A DNA stretch of 64,000 nucleotides from Agapanthus africanus (taxonomy: Eukaryota; Streptophyta; Magnoliopsida; Asparagales; Amaryllidaceae), in NCBI GenBank assembly GCA_030015575.1, contig CM057340.1, positions 748,719,632-748,783,631 on the forward strand, read 5' to 3'. The translations under genes and the position numbers were made by a program. Below, piece after piece: positions 57,731 through 64,000 of this stretch; the first letter of the stretch is position 1, and the number at the start of each line of letters is the position of its first letter. The notes under the pieces were generated by a model that did no database searches, was not told the DNA's origin, and saw only the letters and a list, made by a program, of their open reading frames with translations.

Positions 57731-57924
57731 TTGTTTTTTTTTATATTCTCGTCAGCCTGAAAATGCTGCGGTAGTAGTTTAAAAACATTTCGGTCATTTG
57801 CAAGTTTTAGGACATTGCGGTCCATCATTAGTTTAAGGACATCTCGGTCCGTTGTTAGTTTAAGGACGTTTCGGTCCGTTGTCGCCGTATTTGAGGCGAA
57901 TATCTAGTTTATTGACTTTTCGGT

Positions 57925-60326
57925 CTATGAGTCTTTCTCCATGAATGAACATGATGCCCTCGGCGTATCCATCTTCTTCGGAGCGTGCGGTTGTGGCGGA
58001 CTCACTTTCCAGTTCTCAGACAGCGCAAACTTGCCCTGTTGGTATTGGTCTTCAACCCAGTTTTTGAAGACGTAGCAGTCCTCGATCAGGTGACCTACTG
58101 TTTGGTGGTAAGGGAAATAGTTAGGATTATTAACATCGCCTGGCCGCAACGGACGTTTTGGAGCCGGCAGATTGATGAGTCTGTTGCACACTGCCAGCTC
58201 GAACAGTCCCCTTGTTTTATCTTGCGGAAACGAGTAAGGACGTTTCAACTTTTCTTGGAGGGATTGCCGCTTGTTGCTTTGGCGAGCAACTGGTCTAGGG
58301 TCACCTGATTGTTGTTGAGCGCTGGCGACGAGGGCCGTTTTTCCTTTTCCTTTGTTCTTCTTGTTCGGTCCCTTGCTTACGGGGTCGGGATTTTTTTTTC
58401 CGAGTAGCATACGATTGCATGGCTGAACGTTCTCGCAGCTTCTCAATTCCTCTATTTTTGAAATAGATTCCCCGAGGGAAGAGTTGGGGATAGCTTCTTC
58501 GTCAGAGTCGCTTTCAAAGGTGATAATTTGTGATCCCTTGAAGTCGGCTATATGACAGTTTGCGGCGGCTCCTTTGCGCTCATATATCGCATTTTTCCGA
58601 TGTCCACAAGCTTCACACTTTGTCCTGTCGAAGTGTTGCTTTTGAGCGACATACCCTTGCCACCAACAGTTAAAGGACTTGCAGTCTTCGGTAGGATGTA
58701 TGATCTTCTGATGATATAAACAGAAGTTAGGGTGCATCTCTACCTCAGAGAAAGATTTTTCTTCAGAGGGCGGTAGCTTCATTCCTACTGATAGAGCTTT
58801 GGCGAACCGTTTCCTCGTCTCGAATTTGTTTTTACCCGCAGTGTATGGCTTTTGATTTGACGGGAATACCTTGGTTCTTTCTAGTATGGCCATTTCACGT
58901 TCTTGATTGGCTTTTGCTTTCAGACGAATTTCACTTAGGAAGACATCGATCAACTCGTCTGATGGCTGTAGAATCTCCGGCTCAGGATTCGCCATTGGTT
59001 TCTCAGCGCAAGGAGCCTCTTTATCATCCGTCAGTGAATGAGAAATCATATGACAAGTCGCTGCGTAGTCTTCGGATTCATCCGATGAGTTTTCTCCATT
59101 GTTTTCATCCTTGACTAAAGAACAAGCTGCCCCCGGCGTGTCCGTTTTCTTTGGAGAGTGCGGCTGTGGTGGGTTTACCTTCCAGCTTTCAGACAGCGCG
59201 AACTTTCCTTGCAGGTATTGATCCTTGATCCATCCCTTAAAGACGAAACAATCCTCAATCGGGTGACTTACCGTTTGGTGGTAAGGGCAATAATTGGGAT
59301 TATTAAGATCGCCTGGCTGCGACAGACGCTTTGGACTCGGCAGATTGATGAGTCTGTTACGCACTGCCAGCTTAAACAGTCTTCTCGTTTTATTCTGAGG
59401 AAACGAGTAAGGACGTCCTAGCCTCTCTTCGAGGGATGGGCGTGGACGCACGTTGTTTTGGCGAACGACCGGCTTTGAGTTGCTCGACTGTTGTTGAGCA
59501 TTGGCGACGATGATCGCTTTTCCTTTCTCATTTCGGGGTTCGGGTCTTGGAGGAGACGGCTTATGGCCCATCTGGTCCATTTGGGCTAATTTGTCGATCA
59601 AGGCCTGGAAGGTGGTCGGCCTGAAGAACATCATGAATTGCGAGATGGTCGTCTGCGGATCGAGAGTTCCCACAAACATGCCTACCGCAGGTGCCTCTTC
59701 TATGCGTTGTTCGCATTTCGACCATAGGTTCCGCCATCGTGTTGTGTATTGAACCCACGTTTCGCTTGGCCTTATCCTGGCATTTATTAGTGCTGTTATC
59801 GGGGTGCGTTCACTAGCACTCACGAATCTTTGTGTAAACAGCAGTTCCATCTCTGCAAATGTTTTGACAGAGTCGTTAGGTAGCTCCGAATACCATTCAA
59901 AGGCTGTTTCTGCTAAGCTGCCGACGAATTGACGTAGCAACAATTTGTCATCGCCTCCAGTATTGCCGCATAAGGCCCTGAATTGAGCGACATGCTGATG
60001 CGGATTCCCTGTCCCTTTATATACGTGGAATTTAGGGATCGTATATCCTGGCGGGTAACTGATTTGGTCATACCAGCCCGGATACGGTCGTCCGGTTCTA
60101 ACAATTTGCCCAGCCGCTTCATTCGCCTGATGAACCCGGATCTGCTGAGCTATATATTCGTCTAGGTCAACTTTGGAGATTGCTTCCTCCTTGGCTGTTG
60201 ACAGAGCCGGCGGATGATTTGACGTTTCTCCCCTGTCGTCTTCCAGGACGATCGGAGGATCTTCAGCAGGAGGGTCCGGCTGTAACATCATCCCTACCAT
60301 ATCTTGGAAGAGGAGCGCCATCTGTT
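57925..60326 (-). CDS. Tat-2 gag, main open part (798 aa)
   Basis: A gag-like structural protein that would form the particle. From MALLFQDMVGMML: an acidic linker, a gag core at about residues 85-240 (YKGTGNPHQHVAQF … LFTQRFVSASERTP), then knuckle-like C-x2-H-x4-H-x4-C sites: YCPYHQTVSHPIEDC (about 59285) and FCLYHQKIIHPTEDC (about 58715). The CHHC spacing is what Tat-type gags have. After the SDSDEE block a second copy of the first knuckle region follows (about 58340-57930) with the first Cys replaced by Phe, so gag is internally duplicated. The frame stops at 57925 in repeat sequence. No protease is fused. The true N-terminus lies upstream but is offset by a one-base deletion near 60385. 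Confidence 0.8.
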
Positions 60327-61619
60327 TTATGTTAGCCGCTTGCTCTGCAGCTTCTTTGTCCCTCTTTTCGAGGACTCTGCGTAAAAGTCAGCGTCGGTTT
60401 CTTGTTCTTGACGCTCATCCGAAGACATTTCAGATCTTTCTTTTGGCTCAGTGAGTGCAGCCATTGTAGTCATCATTTCCTGAAGCTTTTGTTGTTGCTC
60501 CTGGGCTTTCGTCACGGATCGGGTGAGCGGTCGGTGGCTCGTAGAAGTGCGGCTTTCATCCTTTCCAGAAGTCATATAAACAGTGTGCACCACCATGCCC
60601 CCAGACTTGGGGCGTTTGTGTTCAGCGCTTTTATGCTTCGCCATGTTCACAGGGGCTTTTTGTGGCCTCCTTTTTTGAGTGATTGGAGTTAAGGGAGCCG
60701 TTGTAGTGGGCACCCAAGTAGCTTTTGCTTTTTGTGGTTTGACAGAGTAATCCTTCCCCTGCCGAACCTTCATCTTTTTCTGTCGTCGGAGGCAGTCTTG
60801 ATCGATCACCGACTTTTGGACCTGTCGCCAGACTTTGTAAATTTTAGAGGACAGCCGTTGAGGGGGCTGCTCTAGCTTCTTCTATGGAGTATTCTCCACA
60901 GGTGAAGGAGTTCGTTTCAACATCGCAGTAGGAGAGTTTCTGCGCACCTTGTTGAGCAGTTCAAAGCTGTTCTTGGTTGGAACAACAGCATCGATCCTCA
61001 CCATCGGAGCTGACGGAGTTATCCCAGAGGGGGAGTTGCCCCCAGCCTTCCTTACTCGACGCCAGTGGCGACGTCGAGCGTGTCGTGCTGATGGAGTTGT
61101 TTCAGCTATAAGGGTGATCTCCTCATGCCCCCTGTGTTGGTCAGAATATACTGGTACCAGCTTTTTAAAGATTGATGTCCGTTTAACGGGGACGGCCAAC
61201 TTGTCAGAAGCGGACTTCTGAACATGGGAAGCAACCTTGGTGATTTTGCCAGGAATGGGAGTTGGAATGGCTATCCGCTTCGGGATAACGCCTTCTGGTA
61301 TGGCAGGCTTCTTCATGAGCCTGTTAGAGCTCTGGCCTAGTCCGTTAAAAACTGAAGCAGTGGAGTTGGACGACCTATTGAGAGGGGTCGCGGCAGTGGT
61401 AAGTCGATCGAAAACCGACTTCTTTGGAGCTTCTTGCAATGTCATTGGGGCGTTGAAGCTCATTGGTGGGAGCATGGTCCCAAAAAATAGTCCAGTGGTG
61501 GCTCGAGCCACCTGCTCCACCGGCATTTTGAAAAAGGAGGCCGCTTGGGGCCCATAAGTCACTCCTCCAGCAATGACGGAGCGAGAGTTGTTGCTGCAGG
61601 CGGTGCAGTTCGAAGCCAT
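60327..61619 (-). pseudogene. Tat-2 ORF1 and gag N-terminus (frameshifted)
   Basis: From MASNCTACSN at 61619 on the minus strand. It holds SVFDRL/SVFNGL/SIFKKL-type motifs (about 61420-61150), a basic RRHWRRVRK segment (about 61070), the NSFELLNKVRRNSP block (about 60955) and then, after a stop at 60882, the same frame continues through MTSGKDESR (about 60573) into gag. ORF1 and gag were therefore one reading frame. A T5-to-T4 change in the run at 60383-60386 shifts the frame before KKDREAAEQ, separating this part from the long gag frame. Confidence 0.75.
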
Positions 61620-61744
61620 CGATCTTCTGTTTTCTGCACGGAGCAAGACACCAAATCTTAGTACCTTGAATCCACAGGCAACCATAGCAAACCGCGATTT
61701 GTTCACGAACACGACACACGAAGTGTGGAGTGGAAAGAGGAAGA

Positions 61745-61763
61745 GGTCCCACCGGGCGTGCCA
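61745..61763 (-). other. Primer-binding site of Tat-2 (tRNA-Arg type)
   Basis: The minus strand reads TGGCACGCCCGGTGGGACC, 5 nt from the LTR end, identical in sequence and spacing to Tat-1. Confidence 0.8.
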
Positions 61764-62559
61764 GAATCTGTTCCCCTCCGAAAGGCGGCGCACAGGACCG
61801 CGATGGCCTGACGCTGAGATTCGGGGCAGATGCTATTTGGTTTTATCCGTCCACCTCTCCGAAGATGCCAAGTTGATTTATGGCACCGTGTATCGGAGGT
61901 TTAGACGGATGCGGCCGATGTAGCAGACTTTGTCAGATTCCCCCTCGCTAGAGGGGTTTTTGATTGTGGGGACGCTCTTCCCTGCAGGCGCAAGCCCCTG
62001 CAGTTAATTACGCTACCGCTTCGCGGTAACAACTTTCTCCTTCTCCAGAATTTCACTTCGTGTCGTGGGTGTTTGTTTTGTTTGTGGTTGCCCGTGGATT
62101 GTATACGGAGACTGAGTAATGCCGTCGCCCGTAGGACGTGGATTAGTCCAAATCCGTATTTACTTAGATTTGGGTTTGGTGTTTTCAGTTTAAGGATGCA
62201 TTAGTCGCATTGCGGCTAAGATCAACTTAAACGTTCATCAAGGATACGTTAGTCCTGTTTTAGACTAAGATCAACTCAACGTAGTGATTAATTTAATGTA
62301 TGGCCATCGGGACTCGTCACCTCTTTGACGTCGTTGAAGGATTACAACGACATGTATCAAAGGAGCTCGGAGATGTACCCTCGAACCAGAGTTGATTGGG
62401 AGTTTTATAATCCATTTGAATATTTAAGGATACGTTAGCCGTGTTTGGGGCTAAGATCAACTTAAACGTTTGTTAAGGATACGTTAGTCCAGTTTGAGAC
62501 TAAGATCAACTTAACGGGACCGTTTAGATCCGATAAAAGAGCATTTGGGCTCTATTGTG

Positions 62560-62830
62560 CCAGTTTAGGGACGTGGTGGTCCGATATTAGTTTAGGGACG
62601 TTTCGGTCCGATATTAGTTTTAGGGACGTTTCGGTCCGATATTAGTTTATGGACGTTTCGGTCCATTATTAGTTTAGGGACGTTTCGGTCCGATCTTAGT
62701 TTATGGACGTTTCGGTCCGATGTTAGTTTAGGGACGTTTCGGTCCGATATTAGTTTAAGAACGTTTCGGTCCGATGTTAGTTTAGGGACGTTTCGGTCCA
62801 CTGTTAGTTTAGGGACGTTTCGGTCCGGTA
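62560..62830. repeat. 27-bp minisatellite in Tat-2 5' LTR, 10 units
   Basis: Same unit as 50955-51150 but with about ten GGACG-TTT-CGGTCC cores instead of seven, including one degenerate GAACG core. Confidence 0.88.
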
Positions 62831-63759
62831 TTGGGTGTGTGGCCGTTGGGAACCATCACCTCTTTGACGTCGTTGAGGAATTACAACGATGGATGTCAAA
62901 GGAGTTCGGAGATGTACCCTCGAACCGGATGTAGATTGATTTAGGAGAGCCATTTTGCTCAGCCAATTTAATTTAAGGACTTATGGCCACGATTGGGCTA
63001 AGTCCAGTAAAAAAAATGTCCAACATTGCTTTTGCATTTCCTTTTATTTTTATTTGGGCTTTGCCCAGAAAAGATGCAGGGCATCAATTTGTTTTGAGCT
63101 CTGTTCTTTATGAATGATGCAGAGCATCAATTTTGTTTGGGCTCAGCCCTTTTATTGCTTTGCAATTTATTTTGGCCTGCTAGGCCTTTTTGATTTGGGC
63201 CTGGCCCTTCAAGTAATGCATTGCATTTGTGCAAAGCACCAAGAATCTTTTAGATTCAAGGAAAGAAGTGCAGGGCACTTTTTAATTTCTTGATCTAGAT
63301 TTAGATCAAAGAAAAGAAGAAAAATCTTTTCTTTCTTTCTATCTCAGAGAACCAGAGGTTCTCTAGCAAGTGCAAGGCACTATTTTTTTATTATTTTTAT
63401 TTATTTATTTATTTATTGAAGATCACTGATTTTGTCTTTTAGATCAATGATCTATTCTTAAGAGAATTTTCTCTTAATTCAAAGGTTTTTACCTTCTTCT
63501 TTGTGTTCTCAAGAAGTTCTCTTCTTCTTTTTTTTTTTAATCCAATTGTCTATCTCTTTGAAATGGGGACTGGGGTCCTTTTTATAGTGCTCAAAAATCA
63601 GTTAAATTTGTTAAAAAGATGTTTTCTGAGTGATTTGGGGAATTTTCCCCACCGTCGGATCTTTGATCCAAAGGCCCCTGTTTTACAGAAGAAATCTTCT
63701 TGTTTAAACAAGAACAGAAAAATATCCTTAAATCTTCACTCTGTTGTTGCGCAACTCAA

Positions 63760-64000
63760 CTGCTCAGACACGTGTCGCGCAGTGAGGCACTTGCGCAACA
63801 GCGCTTGCGCAACTGCGCAGACACGTGTCGCGCAGCGGTGCGCTTGCGCAACTGCGCAGACACGTGTCGCGCAGCCGTGCGCTTGCGCAGTTATGCTTGC
63901 GCAACTGCGCAGACACGTGTCGCGCTGCCGTGCGCTTGCGCAGTTGTGCTTGCGCAACTGCGCAGACACGTGTCACGCAGCCGTGCGCTTGCGCAGTTGA
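63760..64000. repeat. GC-rich array with CACGTG palindromes (5' LTR)
   Basis: Same 53-bp family as 52075-52330, with GACACGTGTC at about 63769, 63820, 63859 and 63910, and a last unit at about 63963. One unit is shortened relative to the 3' LTR. Cut by the window end. Confidence 0.82.

Larger units (their letters stand above)
53768..57924. other. Repeat-rich non-coding region of Tat-2
   Basis: About 4.2 kb between gag and the antisense gene, where an autonomous Tat element would have pol. It holds three hairpin clusters, a diffuse 130-230-bp repeat at 54800-55900 (CGTCTGCTGTATCGAGACG words), CATTTCGGCTATTT repeats at 56139-56300, a (TA)n run, an 84-bp tandem and a 158-bp tandem, and a last patch of the LTR minisatellite at 57790-57890. 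Long frames here follow repeats and have no protein-like features. Confidence 0.75.
50167..64000 (-). mobile_element. Tat-like non-autonomous element copy 2 (Tat-2), 5' LTR incomplete at window end
   Basis: Minus strand: 5' LTR from beyond 64000 to 61769, PBS 61763-61745, ORF1-gag 61619-57925, repeat-rich region to 53768, antisense gene 53767-52679, polypurine tract about 52588-52573, 3' LTR 52572-50167. CTGTC at 50162-50166 is the expected left target duplication; the right one is outside the window. No protease, reverse transcriptase, RNase H or integrase is present, so it needs a helper element. The LTRs differ by roughly 1 percent plus three minisatellite units, which indicates a fairly recent insertion. 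Confidence 0.85.
61769..64000 (-). repeat. 5' LTR of Tat-2, truncated by the window end
   Basis: Matches 50167 onwards at about 99 percent, apart from three extra minisatellite units and a shorter GC-rich array. The TATA box is on the minus strand at 63586-63579. About 230 bp or more of U3 lies beyond 64000. Confidence 0.9.

Overview
The window is plant nuclear DNA and holds almost nothing but nested LTR retrotransposons. I found no convincing host gene, rRNA, tRNA or CRISPR array. The lineages are plant-specific: Athila, a Tat/Ogre-like element, a chromovirus of Tekay/Del type and a Ty1/copia fragment. Primer-binding sites match tRNA-Asp, probably tRNA-Arg, and initiator tRNA-Met. This density of elements inside elements suggests heterochromatin, probably pericentromeric. 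The species cannot be told from the sequence.

Left block (1-22.9 kb) is a three-level nest. A decayed Athila gag-protease relic (minus strand, 1-2853) is interrupted by a Tat-like element (Tat-1: LTR 2854-5357, tRNA-Arg-type PBS, ORF1 plus gag). Tat-1 is itself interrupted at 8358/20373 by a complete young Athila element (8359-20372). That element has 1574-bp LTRs with 7 differences, a TGTGG target duplication, a tRNA-Asp PBS and a 1931-codon gag-pol ORF with intact catalytic residues. A third Tat gag piece lies inverted at about 21671-22932.

Middle block (22.9-50.2 kb). A 1.47-kb repeat (22944-24416) recurs at 47274-48740. At 25193-39448 an LTR / non-coding internal / LTR / internal array lies in tandem, a Tekay-like derivative without protein-coding capacity. 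It abuts a broken chromovirus pol on the plus strand (39449-41411 and 45905-47064), whose integrase carries a 76-bp intron-like insert. That pol is split by a 4.5-kb insertion containing a large palindrome, one arm of which holds an Athila-like solo LTR. A copia reverse-transcriptase relic (minus strand) follows, then a piece of chromovirus LTR.

Right block (50.2-64 kb) is a second Tat-like element (Tat-2, minus strand), with its 3' LTR at 50167-52572 and its 5' LTR starting at 61769 and running off the window. It has an ORF1-gag reading frame but no protease, reverse transcriptase or integrase. It also has more than 4 kb of repeat-rich sequence and, beside the 3' LTR, an antisense gene with its own TATA box, a likely leader intron and a 168-aa ORF.

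The least ordinary signal is that the Tat family is largely written in short inverted repeats. The LTRs are strings of 5-bp-stem, 3-nt-loop words. The 27-bp LTR minisatellite has a GGAC/GTCC hairpin core. The region between gag and the 3' LTR holds three clusters of longer hairpins whose stems differ from unit to unit but still pair, while the loop stays constant. All lineage assignments come from motif reading without a database search.
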